Position numbers and translations under genes: made by a program. The notes below the pieces were generated by a model. That model was given only the letters and a program-made list of their open reading frames with translations, was not told the origin of the DNA and ran no database searches. Shown one piece after another: positions 53,439 to 62,170 of a stretch of 64,000 nt of DNA (positions are counted from its first letter, which is position 1; each line of letters starts with the position of its first letter). The stretch comes from JABWCQ01 sp964587105 (lineage in GTDB: Bacteria > Electryoneota > RPQS01), in NCBI GenBank assembly GCA_964587105.1, contig CAZPKG010000013.1, positions 37,229 to 101,228 on the forward strand, given 5' to 3'.

Positions 53439-54718
53439 GGCAAAAGAACGATTCAACATTGAGTAGGTTTCTACAGTTCTTTTTGATTGGTTTGCTTGGC
53501 GGGATATTCGTGTTCTGGATGATTCAACGCGATTACGCCCGTCAGACTGCTGTTGCTCAATTGAATGCCCGGCTGGACTCGCTGCAATGGTTGTTCTCAG
53601 TGCAATCCAACAGCAAAGCGATCCGTCAGGATGATAGTCCGCTAAGCCTGCCATCCATTCAGGAACAACTGTACCAGTCACGTGAAAACGCGATCACACG
53701 CGCAATTGCACGAACGTCAGACGCAGTTGTGGGTATCAGTGTTGATCAAGTGATGGAAGTGCAAAATCCGTTTGTCCCGCGAGATCCGCTTTTTCGCATG
53801 TTTTTGGATGAGCGGTATTGGCCCAAGACGGTAAGGAAGCAATCTTCAGGTCTGGGTTCGGGATTCATTGTGACAACGGACGGCTACATTGTAACAAACG
53901 AGCATGTCGTGCGCGACGCAACGACGATTACGGTTACAACGACGGCTGGGAATAAGTACTTGGCCCGAGTAGTTGGTACAGATGAATTGCTGGATATGGC
54001 CCTGCTCAAGATTGAAGACAAGAACTTGCCATTCATTGAGTGGGCGAACAGCGATGAGGCAATCGTGGGGGAATGGGTTGTTGCAATAGGCAATCCTTAC
54101 GGACTCTTTGATGTTAACGATCAACCGTCCGTAGCTGTAGGAGTGATATCCGCACTCAACCGAGACTTCGAACGTGACTCCGACGGCAGGTTATATACGG
54201 ACATGATCCAAACTGATGCCGCGATCAACAGAGGAAATTCCGGCGGACCGTTGATCGACGCTGAAGGGCGCGCCATCGGAATGAATTCGCTGATTTTCAC
54301 TGAGTCGGGCGGCTCAGTCGGCATTGGATTCGCAATTCCTTCTAATCGAATTGTCAACGCCATCGAAGATCTCGTGAAAGGCGGAGTTGATCGCAATTAT
54401 TGGCTTGGTATCCGCGCAAATGATCTACGCGGCATGATGTGGAAGATGCTTGGGTTAGCGGAGAATCGCGGCGCAATAGTAACCGGAGTTGATCCGGGGA
54501 GCCCTGCCGCTCGCGCGGACATCGATGTTGAAGATGTGATCTTAAAGATTAACAATCGCGAAATTACTCGATCGCAAGACGCCAAGGATTTCATGAACAA
54601 TACGGACTTGCGCGTCGGCGACAAGTTGACTTTTCAGATCAGTCGGCGCGGCAAGATCATGACAAAACAAGTTGAGCTAATCCCAATTCCCAAAGTTCGC
54701 TCCTACACACCCGGATGA
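53423..54718 (+). CDS. HtrA/DegP-family periplasmic serine protease
   Basis: The 431-residue protein has one N-terminal membrane anchor (about residues 15-34), a coiled-coil-like linker, a trypsin-like domain with His161 in 'TNEHVV', Asp191 in 'LDMALLKI' and Ser273 in 'RGNSGGPL', and a single PDZ domain (about 330-425). That is the DegS/HtrA layout with one PDZ. It acts in periplasmic protein quality control. TTG 53423 is inside truA; TTG 53459 would give a shorter protein keeping the anchor. It overlaps purB by 4 bp. Confidence 0.93.
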   Translation: MAGHLRQKNDSTLSRFLQFFLIGLLGGIFVFWMIQRDYARQTAVAQLNARLDSLQWLFSVQSNSKAIRQDDSPLSLPSIQEQLYQSRENAITRAIARTSDAVVGISVDQVMEVQNPFVPRDPLFRMFLDERYWPKTVRKQSSGLGSGFIVTTDGYIVTNEHVVRDATTITVTTTAGNKYLARVVGTDELLDMALLKIEDKNLPFIEWANSDEAIVGEWVVAIGNPYGLFDVNDQPSVAVGVISALNRDFERDSDGRLYTDMIQTDAAINRGNSGGPLIDAEGRAIGMNSLIFTESGGSVGIGFAIPSNRIVNAIEDLVKGGVDRNYWLGIRANDLRGMMWKMLGLAENRGAIVTGVDPGSPAARADIDVEDVILKINNREITRSQDAKDFMNNTDLRVGDKLTFQISRRGKIMTKQVELIPIPKVRSYTPG

Positions 54719-56013
54719 TAGAACGCTACTCAAGAGAACCTATGGCCTCGCTATGGACGGAGGAGGCCCGTTATGATAGCTGGCTAAGAGTTGAGATCGC
54801 TTCATTGCGTGCGCGCGCCGAACGCGGCGAGCTTGATTCACGCATAGTTGAGCAGATAGCTTCATCGGCGAAGTTTTCTCTGCCTGAGATTCATGAGGTA
54901 GAAGCGGAGGTGCATCACGACGTTATTGCGTTCTTGACTGTCGTAGCGCGGTACGTCGGCGAAAACTCACGCTTTGTTCATTTGGGTTTAACGTCCTCGG
55001 ATGTTGTCGATACGGCCTTCGCTCTTCAGATTCAGCAAGCTGGAGTACTACTGCTTGAGGACGTCGCCGCATTGCAAATTGTATTGCGCAGGCGGGCGTT
55101 CGAGTTTCGTCATACACCGTCTGTCGGAAGAACTCACGGTATTCATGCGGAGCCAACGGTATTCGGACTAAAGTTTGCTCTTTGGGCCGACGAGTTTTCA
55201 AGGCATGAAGCGCGCCTCCACGAAACGTTGGGACGTGTGGTCGTCGGGAAGCTCTCTGGTGCGGTTGGGAACTATGGGCATACCGATCCAGATCTCGAAG
55301 AGCGAGTGATGGCGCAACTTGGAATTGGAGTCGCTCCGATATCCACGCAAGTGCTAAGTCGCGATTTGCACGCTGAATTCCTTAATCTTTGTGCGCTGAT
55401 AGCAGGCACGGTTGAGAAGGTCGCAGTTGAGGTGAGGCACTTGCAGCGTACGGAAGTCAGCGAGGCCTTTGAGCCTTTCGGCAAGAAACAAAAAGGCTCG
55501 TCCGCGATGCCGCATAAGCGCAATCCGATCTTATGTGAACGTTTGACCGGCATGGCAAGAATGATGCGCGGATACGCTTTAGTCGGGCTCGAAAACATCG
55601 CGCTTTGGCACGAACGTGACATTTCGCATTCTTCCACCGAGCGGGTCGTGTTTCCGGATGCCTGCATTTTATTGGACTACATGCTGCACTTATTGCTTAG
55701 GGTAATGAATGGTCTCGAAGTGGATGCAGAGCAATTGTCACGAACGATCTACCAGACTCAAGGTGCATTGGCATCGGAAAAAGTACTCCATGCTTTGATT
55801 GAAAAAGGCTGGCTTCGTGAAGACGCCTACGCCGCCGTACAGAAGTCCGCGCGGACTGCCATTATCGAGCGCCGACCGATGGTGGATTTGCTTAAAGAGA
55901 ATACCGCAGTCGTGAGCGCCTTGGGAAACGACGCGATAGAATCACTGGTTCGACTTGAACCAGATTACGAAATGGCGAATAGCATATTGAAGCGATTAGG
56001 TATCGCGGAATGA
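54715..56013 (+). CDS. purB: Adenylosuccinate lyase
   Basis: The 432-residue lyase catalyses two fumarate-releasing steps of purine synthesis (SAICAR to AICAR; adenylosuccinate to AMP). It shows 'HHDVIAFLTVVA', 'HLGLTSSDVVDT', 'GRTHGIHAEPTVFG' and the superfamily signature 'KGSSAMPHKRNP' with catalytic Ser loop. It begins a mixed purine and phospholipid run. Confidence 0.97.
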   Translation: MIERYSREPMASLWTEEARYDSWLRVEIASLRARAERGELDSRIVEQIASSAKFSLPEIHEVEAEVHHDVIAFLTVVARYVGENSRFVHLGLTSSDVVDTAFALQIQQAGVLLLEDVAALQIVLRRRAFEFRHTPSVGRTHGIHAEPTVFGLKFALWADEFSRHEARLHETLGRVVVGKLSGAVGNYGHTDPDLEERVMAQLGIGVAPISTQVLSRDLHAEFLNLCALIAGTVEKVAVEVRHLQRTEVSEAFEPFGKKQKGSSAMPHKRNPILCERLTGMARMMRGYALVGLENIALWHERDISHSSTERVVFPDACILLDYMLHLLLRVMNGLEVDAEQLSRTIYQTQGALASEKVLHALIEKGWLREDAYAAVQKSARTAIIERRPMVDLLKENTAVVSALGNDAIESLVRLEPDYEMANSILKRLGIAE

Positions 56014-56023
56014 TGAGGTACAG

Positions 56024-56740
56024 ATGAACCTTGAAAAACTCGAGCTTTTGGTTCAGGGCACATCCAAGAAACTGTTCGCAACGAATCGACCGAGCTACGC
56101 GATCTTGGAGTTTACAGACGATGCAGGCAATCCGCGCGAGTCACGCAAAACCTCTTTTGTTGGGAAGGGCGAAATCAACTGCGGCGTGTCGAGCTTTTTG
56201 TTTCAGTATTTGGAGAACTACCACGTTCCCACGCACTTTGTCGAGCGGCAGTCTTCGACCGACATGGCCGTAAGACGTGTCGATATGTTCGATATCAAAG
56301 CAATCGTATATAATGTGGCGACAGGCGAATTTGCGCGCCGCTTCAGGTTAGATGACGGCCGCCCGATGGACTATCCAGTGGTTGAGTACTTTTTAAAAGA
56401 CCCGGCGCTGAATAATCCGATGGTCAACGAGAGCCACGCGGTTGCATTGGGCTATGGAAGATCTGACGATCTGCGTACGATGCAGCGAATCGCGACCAAG
56501 ACTAATGCGGTACTGAAGTCGCTCTTTGAACGTCGCGGACTTCTCTTAGTTGAGTTTGAACTCGAATTCGGAGACGCCGGCGATCATCTTTGCATAGGCG
56601 ACGAACTCACCGCAGATACCTGCCGGGTTTGGGACAGAAAAACCAACCGCAAGCTCGACCGAGATCGCGCACTTCAGGATCAATCCGGTGTAGAGCGAGC
56701 CTATCGCGAGCTTCTCGAAAGATTAACAAGCGCGGCCTAA
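56024..56740 (+). CDS. purC: SAICAR synthase PurC
   Basis: The 238-residue protein has the PurC fold: 'LVQGTSKKLFAT' near the start (normally 'GKxK' for ATP), 'THFVERQSSTDMAVRRVDM', 'YFLKDPALNNPMVNESHA' and 'LVEFELEFG' late. The usual 'EVVVRNxxxGS' strand reads 'IKAIVYNVATGEFARRF' and 'GKTK' is 'GTSKK', so it is a divergent member, but position between purB and purS/purQ supports the call. It joins aspartate to CAIR. Confidence 0.87.
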   Translation: MNLEKLELLVQGTSKKLFATNRPSYAILEFTDDAGNPRESRKTSFVGKGEINCGVSSFLFQYLENYHVPTHFVERQSSTDMAVRRVDMFDIKAIVYNVATGEFARRFRLDDGRPMDYPVVEYFLKDPALNNPMVNESHAVALGYGRSDDLRTMQRIATKTNAVLKSLFERRGLLLVEFELEFGDAGDHLCIGDELTADTCRVWDRKTNRKLDRDRALQDQSGVERAYRELLERLTSAA

Positions 56741-56750
56741 CGGCGTCAAT

Positions 56751-57392
56751 ATGAATTTTGCTCGTGAAGCTTGGCCGTTAGTTCTGCCTCCGTTGTTGTT
56801 TGGAGTCGCCGTACTTGTCGGGGGGATGCGTGGCTCGATGACGTGGCTTTCAATTGGTGGCGGCTTTCTGATCATGCTCGCAGTGGCAATTCTTTTGTTC
56901 TTTCGCGACCCCGACCGTACACCGCCTGATGACGCGAATCTCGTTGTCTCGCCTGCCGACGGCGTGGTCGTCGAAACAACAACGCTTCCGACGGGGGAAA
57001 AATTTGTTGCAATCTTCTTGTCCGTGTTTAACGTGCACGTCAATCGCTCACCATATTCCGGCAAAGTCACAAAAGTGACTAACAAACCCGGCACATATTT
57101 ACACGCGAATTCTGCTGAGGGCATCAAAGGCAATGCGAGAATTGACGTCGAGTTGATGAGCGTTCACGGCCTGGTTCGATTCAGCCAGCTTTCAGGATTG
57201 GTTGCGCGCAAGATATCCTGCCGCGTTGCGGAGGGCGACGTGCTCGCGACGGGGCAGAGGTATGGACTAATCTATTTTGGTTCACGAATGGAAATTGTCT
57301 TGCCAGCGAGCTCCGATATTTTAGTCAAGCCCGGCATTCGCACATCGGCTGGTGAAACAGTAATCGCCGCATTTCGCAGAAACGACTCTTAA
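56751..57392 (+). CDS. psd: Phosphatidylserine decarboxylase, small type
   Basis: The 213-residue protein is the short, archaeal-like Psd family. Two membrane helices start the protein (about 9-26 and 31-50). The catalytic residues are visible: Asp70 in 'SPADGVV', His96 in 'NVHVNRSPYSG' and the self-cleavage site Gly177-Ser178 in 'IYFGSRME', where Ser becomes the pyruvoyl group. It makes phosphatidylethanolamine. pssA follows 10 bp later. Confidence 0.95.
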   Translation: MNFAREAWPLVLPPLLFGVAVLVGGMRGSMTWLSIGGGFLIMLAVAILLFFRDPDRTPPDDANLVVSPADGVVVETTTLPTGEKFVAIFLSVFNVHVNRSPYSGKVTKVTNKPGTYLHANSAEGIKGNARIDVELMSVHGLVRFSQLSGLVARKISCRVAEGDVLATGQRYGLIYFGSRMEIVLPASSDILVKPGIRTSAGETVIAAFRRNDS

Positions 57393-57402
57393 AGGAGCAT
57401 AG

Positions 57403-58152
57403 TTGCGTCATCTTGCAAACATACTAACCGGACTGAATCTCGCGTTCGGTTTTACATCCATGATGTTAGCCATGGACGGTCATATTGTCGGAGCCGCATG
57501 GCTTATCGCGCTGGCCGTTGTTATGGACGCTTTTGACGGCAAGGCTGCCCGATTTTTCGGCGCATCATCGCCGATGGGATTGCAATTCGATTCTCTGGCC
57601 GACGTGGTCTCAATGGGCGTGGCGCCGTCGATTTTGTGTTACGCCGCGGCATTCCGTGAAGACTCTGAACTCGGGATGGTGGTCTGCACTGTTCCGGTGA
57701 TTGCGGCGGCCTATCGGTTAGCCCGCTTCAACGTGCGTGCAGCCTCGCGTTCCAGCGCCTATGAAGGTTTGACCTCGCCATTACACGCATGTTTGATCGC
57801 GACATTTGTGCTGATGAACTATGCAATCTGGGATGAAATTGCGCATGTTGAGGTTTTGGCCGGAATGCTGATTGTAACATCATTGCTCATGGTCAGCAGA
57901 ATTCCGCTTGCAGGCCTACCGCGATTCACATTGCGCGAACAAGGCCGCAACATGTTCAAGTTGTTTATACTGGCGGCGGCAATCGGCGTCGGCGCGATTA
58001 ACCCTCCGTTGTTCGCATTTCCCGTCGTCGTTCTTCTTTGTACAATTTCAATCGTTGCCGGACTGGCGCAAGTGCGGAAACACCATCGCGAACTTGATGA
58101 CGACGACGAAGCCGTCACGCAACCCCTACCAACAGTCTGGAAAAAACCGTGA
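57403..58152 (+). CDS. pssA: CDP-diacylglycerol-serine O-phosphatidyltransferase
   Basis: The 249-residue membrane enzyme makes phosphatidylserine from CDP-diacylglycerol and serine. The CDP-alcohol phosphotransferase motif is perfect: DG-x2-AR-x8-G-x3-D-x3-D in 'DGKAARFFGASSPMG' plus 'LQFDSLAD'. About six to seven helices follow. The start is TTG 57403, fixed by an excellent 'aaaggag' six bases upstream. It is coupled to purS (GTGA). Confidence 0.95.
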   Translation: MRHLANILTGLNLAFGFTSMMLAMDGHIVGAAWLIALAVVMDAFDGKAARFFGASSPMGLQFDSLADVVSMGVAPSILCYAAAFREDSELGMVVCTVPVIAAAYRLARFNVRAASRSSAYEGLTSPLHACLIATFVLMNYAIWDEIAHVEVLAGMLIVTSLLMVSRIPLAGLPRFTLREQGRNMFKLFILAAAIGVGAINPPLFAFPVVVLLCTISIVAGLAQVRKHHRELDDDDEAVTQPLPTVWKKP

Positions 58153-58388
58153 AAGCGAAAGTCATAGTCAAACTGAAAGACGGCGTGCTGGATCCTCAAG
58201 GTCAAGCGATTCAACAGCTCCTTGCGCAGCGCGGGTACAGCCAGATTGTGGACGTGCGTGTCGGGAAACTCGTAGAATTTGAACTTGATCAAGTCACACC
58301 GATTGAGGGCGAAGCAATGCTGGCTGAAATTGCCGATAAGCTGCTCGCGAATCCTATCATCGAGTCTTACCGGATTGAGTCGCAGTGA
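58149..58388 (+). CDS. purS: FGAM synthase subunit PurS
   Basis: The 79-residue protein is PurS, the small bridging subunit of the three-part FGAM synthase (PurS, PurQ, PurL): 'KVIVKLKDGVLDPQGQAIQQLL' (in part), 'VRVGKLVEFEL' and 'NPIIESYRIE'. It starts with GTG overlapping pssA by 4 bp and is coupled to purQ. Confidence 0.96.
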   Translation: MKAKVIVKLKDGVLDPQGQAIQQLLAQRGYSQIVDVRVGKLVEFELDQVTPIEGEAMLAEIADKLLANPIIESYRIESQ

Positions 58389-59101
58389 GCATCGCGGTCA
58401 TCACGTTCCCGGGTTCCAATTGCGACCGTGATTGCTTGCATGTATTGCAAAACGTCATCGGCGCTCCGGCCCACTTTGTGTTTCATAAGGAATCTGACTT
58501 AGGTGGTTGCACAGGCGTCCTTGTCCCCGGTGGCTTCTCATACGGTGATTATCTTCGGGCAGGTGCTCTGGCCAAAATTTCGCCGATCATGCCGGCCATC
58601 CACCGCTTTGCAGACGCGGGCGGCCCTGTTCTGGGGATTTGCAATGGCTTCCAAATACTTTGCGAAGTCGGTCTATTGCCCGGCGCGCTCATGTTGAACC
58701 GCAATTTGAAATTCATTTCTCGTTGGGTTGACTTACGCGTTGAAAATAGCGATACCATGTACACTCGGCATCTTTGGCAGGATCAGATTATTCGAATGCC
58801 GATTGCACATGCGGAAGGGAATTTTACCGCCGAGCCTGAGACGATTACACGAATCGTCGCAAATCAGCAAATCGTGTTCAAGTATGCCGGTCCTGCTCGT
58901 AGCGATTCTCCTGAAGGTAATCCGAACGGCAGCACATTGTCCATCGCCGGAATTGTAAACGAAGCTGGGAACGTAATGGGGATGATGCCTCATCCGGATC
59001 GAGCATGCGAAGCAATTCTTGGTTCAACCGATGGCATCCCGATTTTCCGAGCATTCGCCGAGGCCGCACAAGAAAAGTCGCGTCTCGAATTCTCCTACTG
59101 A
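58385..59101 (+). CDS. purQ: FGAM synthase glutaminase subunit PurQ
   Basis: The 238-residue class I glutaminase supplies ammonia to PurL. It has 'ITFPGSNCDRDCLHV', 'VPGGFSYGDYLRAGA', the nucleophile Cys in 'LGICNGFQIL', and the His/Glu pair in 'MMPHPDRACE'. purL is not in the window. The start is GTG 58385. Confidence 0.97.
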   Translation: MSIAVITFPGSNCDRDCLHVLQNVIGAPAHFVFHKESDLGGCTGVLVPGGFSYGDYLRAGALAKISPIMPAIHRFADAGGPVLGICNGFQILCEVGLLPGALMLNRNLKFISRWVDLRVENSDTMYTRHLWQDQIIRMPIAHAEGNFTAEPETITRIVANQQIVFKYAGPARSDSPEGNPNGSTLSIAGIVNEAGNVMGMMPHPDRACEAILGSTDGIPIFRAFAEAAQEKSRLEFSY

Positions 59102-59104
59102 TTC

Positions 59105-59362
59105 ATGAGCCTCGGTTCAAGTGAACTTTTCCTGATTCTGTTGGTAGTCTTGCTACTATTCGGCGGCAAAAAGCTACCTGAGACCGCGCGTCAACTTGGC
59201 AGGGGAATCGCCGAACTTCGAAGGTCTTATTTAGATATCAAGCGCGAAGTCACCGATCCTCTAAACACCACAACTTCTTCACCTCCAAAGCAAACCACCC
59301 TGCATGCTCCGCCGCATTCCCAGCCCCGCAGCGATACGCCAGAGCCCCCGCAGGCTTCCTGA
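59105..59362 (+). CDS. tatA: Twin-arginine translocation protein TatA
   Basis: The 85-residue protein has one short membrane helix ('ELFLILLVVLLLFGG'), the 'GGKKLPE' hinge, and an amphipathic helix ('ARQLGRGIAELRR'), then a Pro/Thr-rich tail. It forms the Tat pore for folded proteins. tatC is not in the window. The tail overlaps gatA by 59 bp. Confidence 0.92.
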   Translation: MSLGSSELFLILLVVLLLFGGKKLPETARQLGRGIAELRRSYLDIKREVTDPLNTTTSSPPKQTTLHAPPHSQPRSDTPEPPQAS

Positions 59363-60731
59363 TATTGTCGGTCAGTCACTTGCCAGCGCCCGTGAATTGC
59401 ATTCATTGGGTGCTTTTGTGTCATTACTAGATGCGCGCGCCCATCAGCAAGCGCAGAGCGTTGTCTCGCGGATCGAGGCGGGCGAGCAATTACCGCTCGG
59501 GGGTTACATCGTTGCCGTCAAGGACAACATCTCGATTAAAGATACTCCGCTGACTTGCGGTTCTAAGATATTGGATGCCCATCTTGCAACTTTTTCCGCG
59601 ACTGTAATTGAACGACTCGAAGCGGCCGGGGCGGTTATCATCGGCAAGACGAATCTTGACGAGTTTGCAATGGGATCTTCTACGGAAAATTCGGCGCTGG
59701 GAATCGCGCTGAATCCATATGATCCAGACCGCGTACCCGGTGGATCGTCAGGCGGCAGCGCAGTGGCTGTAGCAGCGGGAATTTGTCATGCCTCATTGGG
59801 GAGCGAAACCGGCGGAAGCGTTAGGCAGCCCGCAGCATTCTGTGGTATCTGCGGTCTGAAGCCAACCTATGGACGAGTTTCACGATACGGACTTGTGGCG
59901 TTTGGATCATCGTTGGATCAGGTTTCTCCATTTGCCAATACGTGCGCAGAAATCTACGATGTACTTCGCGTCATTTCGGGCTCAGATCAACGTGATGCAA
60001 CCTCTTCAGCAGCAGAGGTTCCGAGTTCTACAAACTTTAAACCTTTCGAAGGCAAACTTCGTATCGGACTCGTCAAGGATTTTCTCGAGCACGAAGCTCT
60101 GGAACCCGATGTTCGTGCTGCAATGAACAATGCCATTACAGAACTTCGACGTACCGGTCATGAGCTTGTCGAGGTCGAGCTTCCCAATGCGAAGTACTCG
60201 ATTCCCGTTTATTATATCGTTGCAACGGCCGAGGCAAGCTCAAACCTTGCGCGCTTTGACGGAGTCCGCTATGGTTATCGACATCCTGACGTCACGGACC
60301 TCGCATCGGTTTATGATTTGACACGTGAAGCAGGATTCGGCAAAGAGGTTCGCCGACGCATTATGATGGGAACCTACGTGCTTTCAGCGGGTTATTACGA
60401 CGCCTATTACACCACGGCGCTCAAAGTTCGCCGCATCATAGCAGAAGAATTGGTCGGCGCTCTGAAATCTGTTGACGCGCTGCTTACACCGACAACGCCC
60501 AGCACCGCATTCAAGATCGGCGAGAAGATCGATGATCCTGTCGCGATGTACCTATCGGATATTTTCACTGTGCCGGCAAATCTCGCGGGAGTGCCAGCTC
60601 TGTCGGTTCCGTGGAGCATGGATTCAAAAGGCTTGCCGATTGGTGTGCAGTTGATGGCCGCGCACTTTGCCGAGGAGAAATTGCTCAGAATCGGCGCCGC
60701 AATCGAAACTCTGAGGCCTGCCCGAGCATGA
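59304..60731 (+). CDS. gatA: Asp/Glu-tRNA amidotransferase subunit A
   Basis: The 475-residue amidase-family protein releases ammonia from glutamine for GatB. The Ser-cisSer-Lys triad is visible: Lys73 in 'AVKDNI', the cis-Ser in 'PGGSSGGSAVAVAAG' and the nucleophile Ser in 'GSETGGSVRQPA'. ATG 59304 lies inside tatA, but family length from start to 'KDN' agrees with it. gatC is not adjacent. It is coupled to gatB by ATGA. Confidence 0.94.
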   Translation: MLRRIPSPAAIRQSPRRLPDIVGQSLASARELHSLGAFVSLLDARAHQQAQSVVSRIEAGEQLPLGGYIVAVKDNISIKDTPLTCGSKILDAHLATFSATVIERLEAAGAVIIGKTNLDEFAMGSSTENSALGIALNPYDPDRVPGGSSGGSAVAVAAGICHASLGSETGGSVRQPAAFCGICGLKPTYGRVSRYGLVAFGSSLDQVSPFANTCAEIYDVLRVISGSDQRDATSSAAEVPSSTNFKPFEGKLRIGLVKDFLEHEALEPDVRAAMNNAITELRRTGHELVEVELPNAKYSIPVYYIVATAEASSNLARFDGVRYGYRHPDVTDLASVYDLTREAGFGKEVRRRIMMGTYVLSAGYYDAYYTTALKVRRIIAEELVGALKSVDALLTPTTPSTAFKIGEKIDDPVAMYLSDIFTVPANLAGVPALSVPWSMDSKGLPIGVQLMAAHFAEEKLLRIGAAIETLRPARA

Positions 60732-62161
60732 ACGGTTACGAACTCATCGCGGGACTTGAGATTCATGCCCAACTTGTCACGAAAACGAAGGCTTTCTGTC
60801 GTTGCGCGAATCGCTACGGCGCGGAACCAAATACATTAGTTTGCCCGGTTTGTCTCGGCACGCCGGGTGCCTTGCCGGTTTTCAATCGTGAAGTCATCGC
60901 GCAAGCAGCAAGATTAGCAATTGCATTGGGCGCGGACATCCATCTGCACTCGCGCTTTGACCGGAAGAACTATTTCTATCCCGATCTGCCAAAGGGCTAT
61001 CAGATATCTCAGTTTGACCATCCATTCTCCACGGGTGGAAAACTCACCTTCATTGTTGATGGCAAGTCCAAGACAATCAATATAACGCGTGCGCACCTTG
61101 AAGAAGATGCAGGCAAATCAATGCATCTTGCCGACGGCTCAACCATCGTGGATTTGAATCGCTGTGGTGTGCCACTGATCGAAATTGTCTCCGAGCCGGA
61201 GTTCCGTGCCGCAGAAGAAGCAAGCGCCTATCTGTCCGCTATGCGCGAACTTTTGCGCTTCATCGGCGTTTGTGATGGAAACATGGATGAAGGATCGCTT
61301 CGCTGCGACGCCAATGTCTCGGTTCGCAAGATCGGAGAGGCCGGTTTTCGTGAACGCTGTGAAATGAAGAACTTGAATTCTATTCGTAGCGTGGAGCGTG
61401 CAATTGCCGCCGAAGCCAAGCGACAGATCGAAATTTATGAGCAGGGTGGGGCCATCCACCGCCAGACGCTCCAATGGAACGAGCAGGACGAGCGGTTGAT
61501 TCCCATGCGAATCAAAGAGGGCTCTGACGATTACCGCTATTTCCCGGAACCCGATCTCCCGGAACTTCAAATCATGGGAGCATTGGTGGACGAGATTCGT
61601 AACTCGATGCCAATGTTGCCCGAGAAACGACGCGCGAGGTATCGTGACTTCGGCTTACATGATGAGGCGGTATATTTACTGGCAACGGATCGCGGCTTAA
61701 GCGACTATTTTGAAACGGCAATAAGCAATGGCCGCTCGGCGCCGACAGTGGCCGCGTGGGTGCAGGGCGATGTTCAGAGAATCCTGAAAGAGAACAACTG
61801 GGAAATTTCTCAATTCCCCGTTTCCGCCGAACGCTTAGGTGCCTTGATTGACGCCGTGGAGTCCCGTGCCATCAATCGCACAACAGGCAAAGATATGCTG
61901 CGCGCAATGCTCACCGATAATCGAAGCGTCGCCGAAATTATTTCGGCCTCCGGCGCACAGCAAATTCAGGACACAGGCAGGATTCGCACAATAATATCAG
62001 ATATCCTTGTCAAGCATCCGGACGAACTTGCAAAATATCGCGAAGGCAAGACCAAGATGGTCGGTTTTTTCATGGGACAAGTCATGCAGGCCACAAAAGG
62101 TCAAGCTGACCCGCAATTGGCCAAGGATTTGTTGATGGAACTCCTTGAAGCAAAGGAATAG
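60728..62161 (+). CDS. gatB: Asp/Glu-tRNA amidotransferase subunit B
   Basis: The 477-residue subunit activates Glu-tRNA-Gln or Asp-tRNA-Asn. Visible: 'AGLEIHAQL', zinc-type cysteines 'CRCANRYGAEPN' and 'CPVCLGTPGALPV', 'FDRKNYFYPDLPKGYQISQFD' (in part), 'HLEEDAGKS', 'YRYFPEPDLPEL', and a C-terminal YqeY-like helical domain. The frame opens at 60611 inside gatA; ATG 60728 is the true start. smc follows 9 bp later. Confidence 0.96.
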   Translation: MNGYELIAGLEIHAQLVTKTKAFCRCANRYGAEPNTLVCPVCLGTPGALPVFNREVIAQAARLAIALGADIHLHSRFDRKNYFYPDLPKGYQISQFDHPFSTGGKLTFIVDGKSKTINITRAHLEEDAGKSMHLADGSTIVDLNRCGVPLIEIVSEPEFRAAEEASAYLSAMRELLRFIGVCDGNMDEGSLRCDANVSVRKIGEAGFRERCEMKNLNSIRSVERAIAAEAKRQIEIYEQGGAIHRQTLQWNEQDERLIPMRIKEGSDDYRYFPEPDLPELQIMGALVDEIRNSMPMLPEKRRARYRDFGLHDEAVYLLATDRGLSDYFETAISNGRSAPTVAAWVQGDVQRILKENNWEISQFPVSAERLGALIDAVESRAINRTTGKDMLRAMLTDNRSVAEIISASGAQQIQDTGRIRTIISDILVKHPDELAKYREGKTKMVGFFMGQVMQATKGQADPQLAKDLLMELLEAKE

Positions 62162-62170
62162 TCGAAAAGC

